39,580 bases of DNA from JARLFX01 sp036404255 (lineage in GTDB: Bacteria; Acidobacteriota; Terriglobia; Terriglobales; Acidobacteriaceae). The stretch covers positions 1-39,580 of the forward strand of contig DASWOP010000217.1 of the NCBI GenBank assembly GCA_036404255.1, given 5' to 3'. Made by a program: the position numbers and the translations under genes. Shown here piece after piece: positions 1 to 7,433 of the stretch; position 1 is the stretch's first letter, and each line of letters opens with the position of its first letter. The notes beneath the pieces are model-generated. The model saw only the letters and a list, made by a program, of their open reading frames with translations. It made no database searches and had not been told where the DNA came from.

Positions 1-1163
1 GCAATAATCTCCCGCAAGGGTATCTGGTCCGTAAGCAACAGGTGATGCACTACCGCCAGCATCAACACCAGTTCGAAACGATCTTCCAGCCGCTCCAGTA
101 AAGCACTGGACTCGCCGTTGTCCCATCCTGCCGGAGGCGTCGGACGGGCGATATCTGCCTGGATCGTCTGGATGGGAAGCTGTTGCTCATGGCTCATGCG
201 AAAGATGTTTTCTGCTGACGCAGCATCACGCTCCAGCGCGGTAACATGTATCCCCATCGCGGCGGCCATGGCACTGAATTCGCCGGTGTTGGCGCCAATA
301 TCCAGCACTCTCGCGGGTTGCAACTCACGCAACACCTGTCTTACCCACTGTTGCTTCTGCCCGTTCTGTTCAGCCGTGTAGTGCGAGCGGGATTCCTGAT
401 ACGCTGACCAACTGGAGGTGGCTGTGGCGGTAATTGCACGGCGCGTGCGGGTGCGGAGCCGCTTCAGCATGCGCTTCAAGATGCTGAGGTTCAGTTCCGG
501 ATCCGAGTTCCACGATGACGTCTGCGCGGCTGAGGGCTTGCGCCCTTCAAGCCATGCAGGCAGGGTGATGGGCCAGAGAGCTGTCCGTGAAAGGCGCTTA
601 CGCCAGCTCAGGCTGCGATAGATCTCCGCAGGCTCATAGCCGTCACGATGGAAGAGGCTCAACGCGAGCGGCCAGCCGCAAAGCCTCTGCATGAGCAGCG
701 GCAGAAGAAATGTCCGGATGTATTGACCCTGGGCAAGCCACAACGACGAGGCTGGATCGAGGCGCTCAAAGGAAAGTACATCCACCAGGACAGGGTGGGC
801 GCCGATGAACAGGATGTTTAGCGGGGTTGCATCCTTCATGATCCAGCCTTCGGCGAGCGCTTCTTCGCAGAGATTGAGCGTGAGTTCAGCAGCCGCAAGC
901 CATTGCGAAGGCGTCCACTCCCACGGGTAGGTCGGAACAGGAACGAGGGGATGTTGCAGCAGCAGACCGTTTGCATCGTCTGCCTCTACCGCGGTGGCCA
1001 CAACGTCGCCGCGCCCCAGCATGCGCCTGTAGAACGCGGACTGGATCAGCTCAAGCGTAGAGAGTCGCGCAAAAGGATGGATACGGCGAACGGCATAATC
1101 ATCTTGCAGCGTCAACGAGCCCGATGGATCACGAAAGGTAGCAATAGCTCTTGCTGCTGTCAT
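1..1163 (-). CDS. Kinase-like/SAM-dependent methyltransferase fusion (3' end cut by window edge)
   Basis: This is an open minus-strand frame of at least 387 codons that leaves the window at base 1, so the C-terminus is missing. The C-terminal part has a class I methyltransferase glycine motif (VLDIGANTGEF, about residues 285-297), followed by an acidic strand end (ALERD) and a downstream LMLAVVHHLL segment typical of this fold. The N-terminal ~200 residues contain KDATPLNILF (Asp111, Asn116) and VLVDVLSF (Asp128). These resemble the catalytic loop and metal-binding Asp of aminoglycoside-phosphotransferase/protein-kinase folds, but I see no glycine-rich loop or N-lobe lysine, so this may be only a kinase-like C-lobe. 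Related long methyltransferases with this architecture occur in polysaccharide and nodulation loci; the substrate is unknown. The ATG overlaps the stop of the upstream 83-aa gene (ATGA), implying translational coupling. Confidence 0.8.
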   Translation of the reverse strand, partial: MTAARAIATFRDPSGSLTLQDDYAVRRIHPFARLSTLELIQSAFYRRMLGRGDVVATAVEADDANGLLLQHPLVPVPTYPWEWTPSQWLAAAELTLNLCEEALAEGWIMKDATPLNILFIGAHPVLVDVLSFERLDPASSLWLAQGQYIRTFLLPLLMQRLCGWPLALSLFHRDGYEPAEIYRSLSWRKRLSRTALWPITLPAWLEGRKPSAAQTSSWNSDPELNLSILKRMLKRLRTRTRRAITATATSSWSAYQESRSHYTAEQNGQKQQWVRQVLRELQPARVLDIGANTGEFSAMAAAMGIHVTALERDAASAENIFRMSHEQQLPIQTIQADIARPTPPAGWDNGESSALLERLEDRFELVLMLAVVHHLLLTDQIPLREII

Positions 1164-1411
1164 GCTACCTTGCGTACGCCCTGTTCGGTTGCTGCCGGTA
1201 CGCCGCCAATCTTATTTTCTTGCGGACGTACGAAGAGTCTGCGAATGCGACGGCGCAGAAAGTAACCGAATCCAGCCAGTAGTGAGCCAATCGTTTGCAG
1301 GGCCAGCAGCCCCGAGCCCGGATCAACATAGCCCCATGCTCTACGTTCGCTGGCAACGATCAGGCAAACCCCAATAAAAATGCTAAGTGAAAATAAAACA
1401 AGTCTTTTCAA
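1160..1411 (-). CDS. Small membrane protein with YVDPGSG motif
   Basis: This 83-aa protein has an N-terminal hydrophobic segment (residues 3-20), then YVDPGSGLLALQ (about 28-39), a second hydrophobic stretch (about 38-52) and a basic Arg-rich tail. A Y-[VI]-D-P-G-[ST]-G motif recurs in small unannotated membrane proteins of polysaccharide and phosphodiesterase loci; no biochemical function is known to me. The start is TTG at 1411, supported by a strong GGAGGGG immediately upstream; no ATG fits. The last codons overlap the next gene by 4 nt (ATGA), so the two are probably made in stoichiometric coupling, and the small protein may anchor or escort the methyltransferase fusion (inference). Confidence 0.75.
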   Translation of the reverse strand: MKRLVLFSLSIFIGVCLIVASERRAWGYVDPGSGLLALQTIGSLLAGFGYFLRRRIRRLFVRPQENKIGGVPAATEQGVRKVA

Positions 1412-1759
1412 TACCCCTCCATCGATATACGCCGGGAATAAAACAAACAGAACAGGGGAATTAATCTTTTAACTTGCAGGAAAGAACCCTACCTGTCGGA
1501 GTAAGTTGCGCTGCAATTACGAAAGTTTCAACATCAGGTTACTATCCATAAGAGAATGCACGGCGCATACATCTCAGCCACTAAGACTCTTAATCCCAGT
1601 TCGGGAATCGATTCTGCACGGCGGACCATTACGGGGTTGATAAACTGAAGACTCTATAACGTAAAAGCTGTTTACAGAAGACGTTATGCAAGTTGCTGTG
1701 TCTCATTACCAAAGTGCAATCAGATGGAAGTGGAGCGTGCAGGCGTGAGGGAAATAGTG
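1412..1759. other. Divergent intergenic region
   Basis: This 348-base AT-richer gap separates the minus-strand YVDPGSG operon from the plus-strand M1 peptidase gene and must hold both promoters. I see no convincing -35/-10 pair, strong dyad or small gene in it. The SD of the left gene is at about 1415-1421 and that of the right gene at 1747-1751. Confidence 0.5.
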
Positions 1760-3706
1760 ATGCTACGGACGAAGTGTATTGGTTTGGCAGTGATGATGTT
1801 GGCCAGCAGCGGGTTGGCCAGCGCGCAGGGTGGGTACGATCCGCTCAAGACGTTTGCCCCATTGACCCTGCACGATCCAGTGAACCAGTATCGCTCCAGC
1901 AATGGCGCGCCCGGGCCTGCTTACTGGCAGAACCGCGCGGATTACGTGCTGCATGCATCACTGGACCCGGCGAAGAAAGAACTGCGCGCCGACGAAACTA
2001 TCACCTATACCAACAACAGTCCTGACGTGCTCGCCAGCCTGTGGATCCAGTTGGACCAGAATATTTACCGCAGGGATGCGCGCGCGGCGGCGGACGTTAG
2101 AGCAACGGAGTTCACAGAAGGCTACGTGCTGGATGCAGTAGAGGCAGGTGCGAAGGGTGCGGAGCACAAGGCTGACTATATTGTGTCGGACACGCGAATG
2201 CAGGTTCGGCTGGCACATCCGCTGATCCACGGCGCGAAGGTGCTGGTCCACATCCAGTATCACTACACGGTACCTGCGGCCTTTGGCGGCCGCACATCGT
2301 GGGGACCATCGAAAAATGGGGACATCTTTGACATCGCGCAGTGGTATCCGCGCATGTGTGTGTATGACGATCTCCGCGGATGGGACACGCTTCCCTACCT
2401 GGCGCAGGAGTTCTACCTGGAATATGGAACGTTTGATTACGACGTCACTGTGCCTGCCGGCATGATCGTGGCGGGGTCTGGCGAGCTTACAAATTCTGCG
2501 CAGGTGCTGAACGCCCACGAGATTGCGCAACTGGCAAAGGCAAAGGCGAGTGACAAGACCGTCGTGATTCGCTCCGTTGAGGACGTGGCTAAAGACCTGG
2601 CTGCTCCGGCGAAGACCGGCACCAGGACGTGGCGCTTCCATATGGAGAAGACGCGCGATGTGGCGTTCACCGCATCCAGCGCGTTTGTGTGGGATGCGGC
2701 ACGCATCAATCTGCCGGGCGGTAAGACATCGTTGGCGATGTCGGTCTATCCAGTGGAGAGCGCGGGGGATGCAGCGTGGGGACGATCCACCGAGTATCTG
2801 AAGGACGCGATCGAGCATTTTTCGCAGCGCTGGTATCCCTATCCGTATCCGGTTGCAGTGAATGTGGCGGGGCCGACGGACGGCATGGAATATCCGGGGC
2901 TGCTCTTCGATGGAATCGGCGATAACGGCAAGGACCTCTTCTGGATTACGGCGCACGAGATCGGGCATGGATGGTTCCCGATGATTGTGGGCTTCAACGA
3001 GCGGCGCGATGCGTGGATGGATGAAGGGTTCAACACCTTCATCGACATCTACGAATCGGAAGACTTCGAGCATGGAGTGTATGGGCCGAAGCGCGATTCC
3101 GAGTTTGCGCCCGGTGGTGGCAAGCCTGCGGATGAGATTGTTTCGCTGATGCAGGACCCGGCGGCGCCGGTCATCCTGACGCGCGCCGATGCGATTACGG
3201 AGAAGTATCGCCACCCGGTGACTTACTTCAAGTCGGCACTTGGGCTGCAACTACTACGCGAGCAGATTCTTGGCCCGGAACGGTTTGACTTTGCCTTCCG
3301 CAAGTTCATCTCGGACTGGGCTTACAAGCATCCGTCGCCGTCAGACTTCTTCCGTGCCATGGAGAGTGAAGGTGGCGAGGATCTTAGCTACTTCTGGCGC
3401 GGCTGGTACATGAATAACTGGACGTTCGATCTCGCCGTGGAAGGCGTGCAGTATTCGAAAAAAGATGCTGCGCCGGGCGCAACGGTGACCATTGCGAACC
3501 GCGGCCAACTGGTGCTGCCTGCGCTGGTGGAGATCACTTTCGCGGACGGAAGCAAGACGCAGGTGACGCTGCCGGCTGAGACGTGGATACTGCACACGCG
3601 GCATGGCATTGAGGTGCCGGGGAGCAAAAAGATCGCCGACGTGGTGATTGATCCGGAGCATGCGCTGCCGGATGTCGATCGCAGCAACAATTTGTGGCAG
3701 CACTAG
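1760..3706 (+). CDS. Secreted M1-family metallopeptidase
   Basis: The product is a 648-aa zinc aminopeptidase-like protein of the M1 (gluzincin) family. The zinc site is complete: HEIGH at residues 399-403, followed 18 residues later by Glu422 in WMDEGF. Upstream GMEYPG corresponds to the GAMEN-type exopeptidase motif of this family in altered form. Residues 1-22 form a signal peptide ending ASA-Q, so the enzyme is exported to the periplasm or surface. I chose the ATG at 1760 because GAGGG lies 8 nt upstream and the signal peptide starts there; an in-frame ATG at 1724 would add 12 unlikely residues. Substrates are probably peptides taken up as nutrients. It is monocistronic and convergent with the next gene. 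Confidence 0.92.
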   Translation: MLRTKCIGLAVMMLASSGLASAQGGYDPLKTFAPLTLHDPVNQYRSSNGAPGPAYWQNRADYVLHASLDPAKKELRADETITYTNNSPDVLASLWIQLDQNIYRRDARAAADVRATEFTEGYVLDAVEAGAKGAEHKADYIVSDTRMQVRLAHPLIHGAKVLVHIQYHYTVPAAFGGRTSWGPSKNGDIFDIAQWYPRMCVYDDLRGWDTLPYLAQEFYLEYGTFDYDVTVPAGMIVAGSGELTNSAQVLNAHEIAQLAKAKASDKTVVIRSVEDVAKDLAAPAKTGTRTWRFHMEKTRDVAFTASSAFVWDAARINLPGGKTSLAMSVYPVESAGDAAWGRSTEYLKDAIEHFSQRWYPYPYPVAVNVAGPTDGMEYPGLLFDGIGDNGKDLFWITAHEIGHGWFPMIVGFNERRDAWMDEGFNTFIDIYESEDFEHGVYGPKRDSEFAPGGGKPADEIVSLMQDPAAPVILTRADAITEKYRHPVTYFKSALGLQLLREQILGPERFDFAFRKFISDWAYKHPSPSDFFRAMESEGGEDLSYFWRGWYMNNWTFDLAVEGVQYSKKDAAPGATVTIANRGQLVLPALVEITFADGSKTQVTLPAETWILHTRHGIEVPGSKKIADVVIDPEHALPDVDRSNNLWQH

Positions 3707-3786
3707 GGGCATTTCTTCTATTGGTGTCATGATTTGTGGAGGCAATCGAAAAGCAGGTGGACGCAGCCTCGACTCTGAATGGACTG

Positions 3787-3818
3787 CAGAGGGGGCCTCT
3801 TCCCCAAAAGAGCCTCTG
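3787..3818. terminator. Possible bidirectional terminator hairpin
   Basis: An imperfect inverted repeat (CAGAGG...CTCTT / AAGAG...CCTCTG) lies between the convergent M1 peptidase and Sm-like genes. There is no clear U-run, so assignment as a terminator rests mainly on position. Confidence 0.35.
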
Positions 3819-3903
3819 TCTTAGCACTGCGTCGATAGCACTACTTGTCAGTGACGGTGATCTAGTGTCGCTCCGCTAAGTGCCGCGTCCTACGTCACGA
3901 CCG

Positions 3904-4317
3904 TCACGATTTATTAGTGGCCACAAGCAGAACTGTCAAACCAAACACGACTGCAAAGGCGATTATGGCGTTTCGGGCGAAGTGACCGTGATGCCGCGCT
4001 GGCTGGTTCGAAGTTCCACCTGGGCTGACTTGGCCGCCCAGCTCGGCAATGGACTTGACTTCGGTGTAGCTCACCTCTGTGGATTCCGGCGCGTTGAGTT
4101 GGAAACTCTCTTCGGAACGAGCCACCAACTCTCCTTCGATCTTCCGGTGGTCCTTGAGTTTGACTTTGATCACCGTGCCTGGAGCAAGACTGTCGAGCTT
4201 CAATTTCACTTTGGCAGCCCGCTGGGCGTCCTGTTCGACGGAGGACGCGAAAGCCGTTCGAGCGGAAGCTCCGAAGAACAAGAGAAACACTAGAATCCAC
4301 GCTAAGCACTTTTGCAC
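3904..4317 (-). CDS. Secreted/membrane hypothetical protein with Sm-like segment
   Basis: This 137-aa protein starts at a GTG (4317-4315) with AAGGAG 8 nt upstream. A nearer ATG in another frame gives only a six-codon peptide. Residues 1-25 form a signal peptide ending in A-F-A-S. Residues 47-65 (GTVIKVKLKDHRKIEGEL) resemble the strand pattern of an Sm/LSm-like barrel, followed by a beta-rich stretch to about residue 92. A His-containing linker (HHGH, about 109-112) leads to a C-terminal transmembrane helix (about 116-133). The likely topology is a periplasmic small-barrel domain anchored at the C-terminus. The function is unknown. A long perfect hairpin sits in its 5' leader. Confidence 0.7.
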   Translation of the reverse strand: MQKCLAWILVFLLFFGASARTAFASSVEQDAQRAAKVKLKLDSLAPGTVIKVKLKDHRKIEGELVARSEESFQLNAPESTEVSYTEVKSIAELGGQVSPGGTSNQPARHHGHFARNAIIAFAVVFGLTVLLVATNKS

Positions 4318-4342
4318 TGCATGATCTCCTTCGGAAAAGCTG

Positions 4343-4374
4343 CTCCAACGCTCCGGAACGCCGGAGCGTTGGAG
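4343..4374 (-). promoter_or_regulatory. Perfect 14-bp hairpin in the leader of the Sm-like gene
   Basis: The 14-nt arms at 4343-4356 and 4361-4374 (CTCCAACGCTCCGG and its complement) are perfectly complementary with a 4-nt loop. The hairpin ends about 26 nt before the GTG start and just ahead of the SD, and no U-run follows. It could stabilise the message or modulate ribosome access. Confidence 0.5.
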
Positions 4375-4512
4375 GCCACGTCAAGCATTAAAACAATGGC
4401 GCGGTCAGTTTATCAGTCACGTTACGGGACGGATCATCCTGTATGAATGCGGGATGACAAATAAATGGGTTTAAGTAAACCTCTGCACCAATAGAAAATT
4501 TGCTCTAACCCG

Positions 4513-4552
4513 GACGAGGCCGCTGGGGCGATTATCGCCACAGCGGCTCGTC
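4513..4552. repeat. Long imperfect stem-loop
   Basis: GACGAGGCCGCTG (4513-4525) pairs with CAGCGGCTCGTC (4541-4552) with one bulged G, and the inside pairs further (GGCGA/TCGCC). No U-run follows. It shares the GCCGCTGG core with the palindrome 20 nt downstream. Confidence 0.55.
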
Positions 4553-4570
4553 TGAATACCGTAACTGCAA

Positions 4571-4612
4571 CCGCACACAGGCCGCTGGCAATTGCCAGCG
4601 GCCTGTGTGCGG
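4571..4612. repeat. Perfect 42-nt palindrome
   Basis: Bases 4571-4612 equal their own reverse complement exactly (two 21-nt arms, no loop, centre AATT at 4590-4593). On the DNA this could extrude as a cruciform; in RNA it would fold into a very stable hairpin. It lies about 275 nt upstream of the PEP carboxykinase start. Confidence 0.75.
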
Positions 4613-4887
4613 AAGAGCTCGATCTGGTGAGGATGCGGGAAGCTTCGCTCGGGCGGAAGTGCGTCTATCGCATAGGATTGCGGGGAAAATAACCCTGTGC
4701 CGCCGTCTGCCGGGGCGTCATGGCGATGTTCGACTAGAGTACGGAGCCACGAATCTCAGGCAATCGAATCGATTTGCTACCGGATAATTATCGAAACCTT
4801 GGTGTGCCAGATCACATATTTATCTCGTAGAATCGCCATACAATCGCTGCGATTTTTACTCAACGAAATCGAGGTTTTGAATTATTC

Positions 4888-6789
4888 ATGGCCACTCAAG
4901 AGATTTCAGTCGCTGTAGACACCTCCGAACTTCCCGCAGAAAACCACTTCAAAAACGGGCCTCGTGCCACAGGAAAGCATGACTATTCGCAGCCGCTTTC
5001 TACCAATAAGCATTTGCTGCAGTGGATCGATAAGATGGCGGCGCTGACGCGGCCTGACGCGATTCACTGGGTGGATGGCTCTGAAGAAGAGAATGCACTT
5101 CTCTGCGCGCAGTTGGTGGAGAACGGCACGTACCTGAAGTTGAATGAGAAGCTGTGGCCGGGTTGCTACTATGCGCGCTCCGACGCAAGCGATGTGGCCC
5201 GTGTAGAAGACCGCACCTTTATCTGTTCTCTCTCAAAGGACGCTGCAGGCCCAAACAATAACTGGGAAGACCCGGTCAGCATGCGCCATAAGCTGAAGGG
5301 TCTCTTTGACGGCTGCATGCGGGGCCGCACCATGTACGTGCTGCCGTTCAGCATGGGGCCGGTTGGGTCCGACATGTCGCAGATTGGCGTCCAGCTTACC
5401 GATTCAGCTTATGTGGTGACGAACATGCGCATCATGGCGCGGATCGGCATTCCCGTCGTCAAGGAGATTGATAAGGCGCAGAAGCGCGTTGTGCCCTGTA
5501 TGCACTCTGTTGGCATGCCACTGACGAAGGGTGTAGCCGATGTGCCGTGGCCGTGCAACAAGGAAAAGTACATTGTGCATTTCCCGGAGACGCGCGAGAT
5601 CTGGAGCTTCGGTTCCGGCTACGGCGGCAACGCCCTGCTGGGCAAGAAGTGCTTCGCGCTGCGCATTGCATCGACGATTGCACGCGATGAGGGCTGGATG
5701 GCGGAGCATATGCTCATCGTCGGCGTGGAAAGCCCGGAGGGCGAGAAGACCTACGTGGCAGCGGCCTTCCCCAGCGCATGCGGCAAGACCAACTTCGCCA
5801 TGCTGATTCCGCCCGAAGGATTTGAAGGCTGGAAGGTATGGACCGTTGGCGACGATATCGCGTGGATCAAGCCGAACAAGAACGGCGAGCTCTACGCCAT
5901 CAATCCGGAGGCTGGATTCTTTGGTGTGGCTCCCGGCACATCGGTCCAGACGAATCCCAATGCAATGGCGTCGCTGGCGAAGAACTCCATCTTCACGAAC
6001 GTTGGGCTTACGCCAGAGGGCGGCGTCTGGTGGGAGGGCATGACGGACGAACTTCCCGCTGAACTGACCGACTGGCAGGGCCACCACTGGACCCCGGAGA
6101 TCGCAAGAACGACGGGCGCCAAGGCGGCACATCCGAATGCGCGCTTCACCGCGCCTGCATCGCAGTGCCCAACCATCGATCCGGCATGGGAAGACCCGCA
6201 GGGCGTGCCGATCAGCGCGCTGATCTTCGGTGGACGCCGTGCCACCACGGTGCCGCTGGTCTACCAGGCCTTCAACTGGAGCGCCGGCGTCTACCTGGGC
6301 GCAACCATGGGCTCGGAGATGACGGCTGCGGCTGCCGGAACGATCGGCAAGGTACGGCGCGATCCGATGGCGATGCTTCCCTTCTGCGGCTATCACATGG
6401 GTGATTACTTCCGGCACTGGATCAAGATGCAGCGCACGCTCAGCATGACGCCGCGCATCTTCGGCGTGAACTGGTTCCGCAAGGACGCTGCGGGCAAGTT
6501 CCTGTGGCCCGGCTTCCGCGAGAACATGCGCGTGCTGAAGTGGATCGTGGAACGCGTGCATGGCCGCTCGCTGGGCAAGGAGACGGCTATCGGCTGGGTG
6601 CCTCGGTATGAGGACATCGAGTGGAAGGGCATGAACTTCAGCCGCGAAGACTACGAGGCACTGGAAGCGGTGGACCGCGAGCAGTGGCAAGAAGAGGTCA
6701 TCGGCCACGAAAGGCTGTTCATCCAACTGCACGACCATCTGCCGCCAGAGATGGTCTACGAGCGGGAACTGCTGATCTGCAGACTGTAA
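4888..6789 (+). CDS. pckG: Phosphoenolpyruvate carboxykinase (GTP)
   Basis: The 633-aa enzyme converts oxaloacetate and GTP to PEP, CO2 and GDP in gluconeogenesis, in the cytoplasm. Family signatures are plain: the kinase-1a P-loop PSACGKT (residues 295-301), the kinase-2/metal segment VGDDIAW shortly after, and the GTP-PEPCK stretches RKDAAGKFLWPGF and FGVNWF. The length is slightly above the usual ~600-620 residues because of an N-terminal extension of about 25 residues. The SD before ATG 4888 is weak (GAGGT about 12 nt away), so the start is the less certain part. It is transcribed alone, with a strong rho-independent terminator 18 nt after the stop and a structured 500-nt upstream region. 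Confidence 0.97.
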   Translation: MATQEISVAVDTSELPAENHFKNGPRATGKHDYSQPLSTNKHLLQWIDKMAALTRPDAIHWVDGSEEENALLCAQLVENGTYLKLNEKLWPGCYYARSDASDVARVEDRTFICSLSKDAAGPNNNWEDPVSMRHKLKGLFDGCMRGRTMYVLPFSMGPVGSDMSQIGVQLTDSAYVVTNMRIMARIGIPVVKEIDKAQKRVVPCMHSVGMPLTKGVADVPWPCNKEKYIVHFPETREIWSFGSGYGGNALLGKKCFALRIASTIARDEGWMAEHMLIVGVESPEGEKTYVAAAFPSACGKTNFAMLIPPEGFEGWKVWTVGDDIAWIKPNKNGELYAINPEAGFFGVAPGTSVQTNPNAMASLAKNSIFTNVGLTPEGGVWWEGMTDELPAELTDWQGHHWTPEIARTTGAKAAHPNARFTAPASQCPTIDPAWEDPQGVPISALIFGGRRATTVPLVYQAFNWSAGVYLGATMGSEMTAAAAGTIGKVRRDPMAMLPFCGYHMGDYFRHWIKMQRTLSMTPRIFGVNWFRKDAAGKFLWPGFRENMRVLKWIVERVHGRSLGKETAIGWVPRYEDIEWKGMNFSREDYEALEAVDREQWQEEVIGHERLFIQLHDHLPPEMVYERELLICRL

Positions 6790-6807
6790 CTGCAGAAGAA
6801 ACCAGGG

Positions 6808-6838
6808 GGGACGCGGCCAACCGGCTGCGTCCCTTTTT
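6808..6838 (+). terminator. Rho-independent terminator of pckG
   Basis: GGGACGCGGCC (6808-6818) pairs with GGCTGCGTCCC (6823-6833) around an AACC loop, with one G-U pair, followed directly by TTTTT. Confidence 0.9.
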
Positions 6839-6889
6839 ATTTGTGCCATCGCATCGCGCAACCGGCACTCTTTTGAGAGACTAGATGGC

Positions 6890-7372
6890 ATGAGCACCCC
6901 AAAGAAAGCGTCGCTGGCTGAGGCATTGAAGCAGACGCGGCCGTTTGCCGACATTACCCAGGAAGCTTACCTTAGCATCCTGCGGACGGCATCGGAGATC
7001 TCTCACCTGGGGGACCGTATGCTGAAGGAGCATGGGATAACCCAGGCGCAATATAACGTGCTCCGCATCCTGCGCGGAGCGGGTTGCAAGGGACTCTTCC
7101 GCAATGAGATCGCAGGGCGGCTGGTGACGGCCATGCCGGATGTTTCCCGCCTGCTGGACCGGATGGAAGATGCAGGTTTGATCAGCAGAGAGCGAGGCCA
7201 GAAGGACCGCCGCCAGGTCTCCACGTTCATCACCGCAGACGGGCTCACGCTGCTGAAGGAGCTGGATGAGCCGGTCAGGAACATGCACCGCGCACAGTTT
7301 AACGGGATGAAAGAAGGCCAGTTGCAGAAGTTAATTGAGTTACTGACCGAAGTGAGAGAACGAGTCACCTGA
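6890..7372 (+). CDS. MarR-family transcriptional regulator
   Basis: The 160-aa protein is a dimeric winged-helix regulator. Helix-turn-helix and wing lie around residues 50-110 (ITQAQYNVLRILRGAG, then VTAMPDVSRLLDRMEDAGLI and RERGQKDRRQVSTFIT), matching the DxR wing signature of MarR proteins. The ATG at 6890 sits just after a short out-of-frame ATGGCATGA, with GAGAGA upstream as a modest SD. It is followed 61 nt later by a VOC dioxygenase-like gene and YceI. In Bacillus, MarR-type repressors such as MhqR control ring-cleaving dioxygenases under quinone stress, so by analogy this protein probably represses the downstream genes through the two dyads at 7394-7425. The ligand is unknown. Confidence 0.93.
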   Translation: MSTPKKASLAEALKQTRPFADITQEAYLSILRTASEISHLGDRMLKEHGITQAQYNVLRILRGAGCKGLFRNEIAGRLVTAMPDVSRLLDRMEDAGLISRERGQKDRRQVSTFITADGLTLLKELDEPVRNMHRAQFNGMKEGQLQKLIELLTEVRERVT

Positions 7373-7393
7373 AACATTTCTGCATCCGAATAC

Positions 7394-7425
7394 GTGTTAC
7401 AACACTCATATAGGTGTTAGGACAC
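7394..7425 (+). promoter_or_regulatory. Twin operator-like dyads upstream of the VOC gene
   Basis: A perfect dyad GTGTTACAACAC (7394-7405) and a near copy GTGTTAGGACAC (7414-7425) are in the same orientation with start-to-start spacing of exactly 20 bp, about two helical turns. They end 8 nt before the VOC start codon. The position suits a repressor, presumably the adjacent MarR protein (inference). Confidence 0.6.
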
Positions 7426-7433
7426 ATAAAGCC

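Larger units (their letters stand above)
4375..4887. other. Long intergenic region before PEP carboxykinase
   Basis: About 510 bases carry no gene I can support. The gap contains two strong inverted repeats (4513-4552 and 4571-4612), a small GATAATTATC palindrome near 4783, and an AT-rich stretch from about 4780 to 4887 that probably holds the PEP carboxykinase promoter and leader. A short plus-strand open frame (4605-4787) begins inside the big palindrome and has no SD, so I do not call it. Confidence 0.5.

Noticed and set aside
3845..3912. Repeated CGTCACG and GTGACGG strings between convergent genes
   Set aside because: They form direct repeats, not a GTGA-N6-TCAC dyad, and no gene start is downstream.
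5404..6954. Long minus-strand open frame opposite the PEP carboxykinase gene (similar long antisense frames opposite the M1 peptidase, phosphoketolase and NDH-2 genes)
   Set aside because: These lie antisense to clear enzymes, have no SD or recognisable domain, and result from GC-biased codon use.
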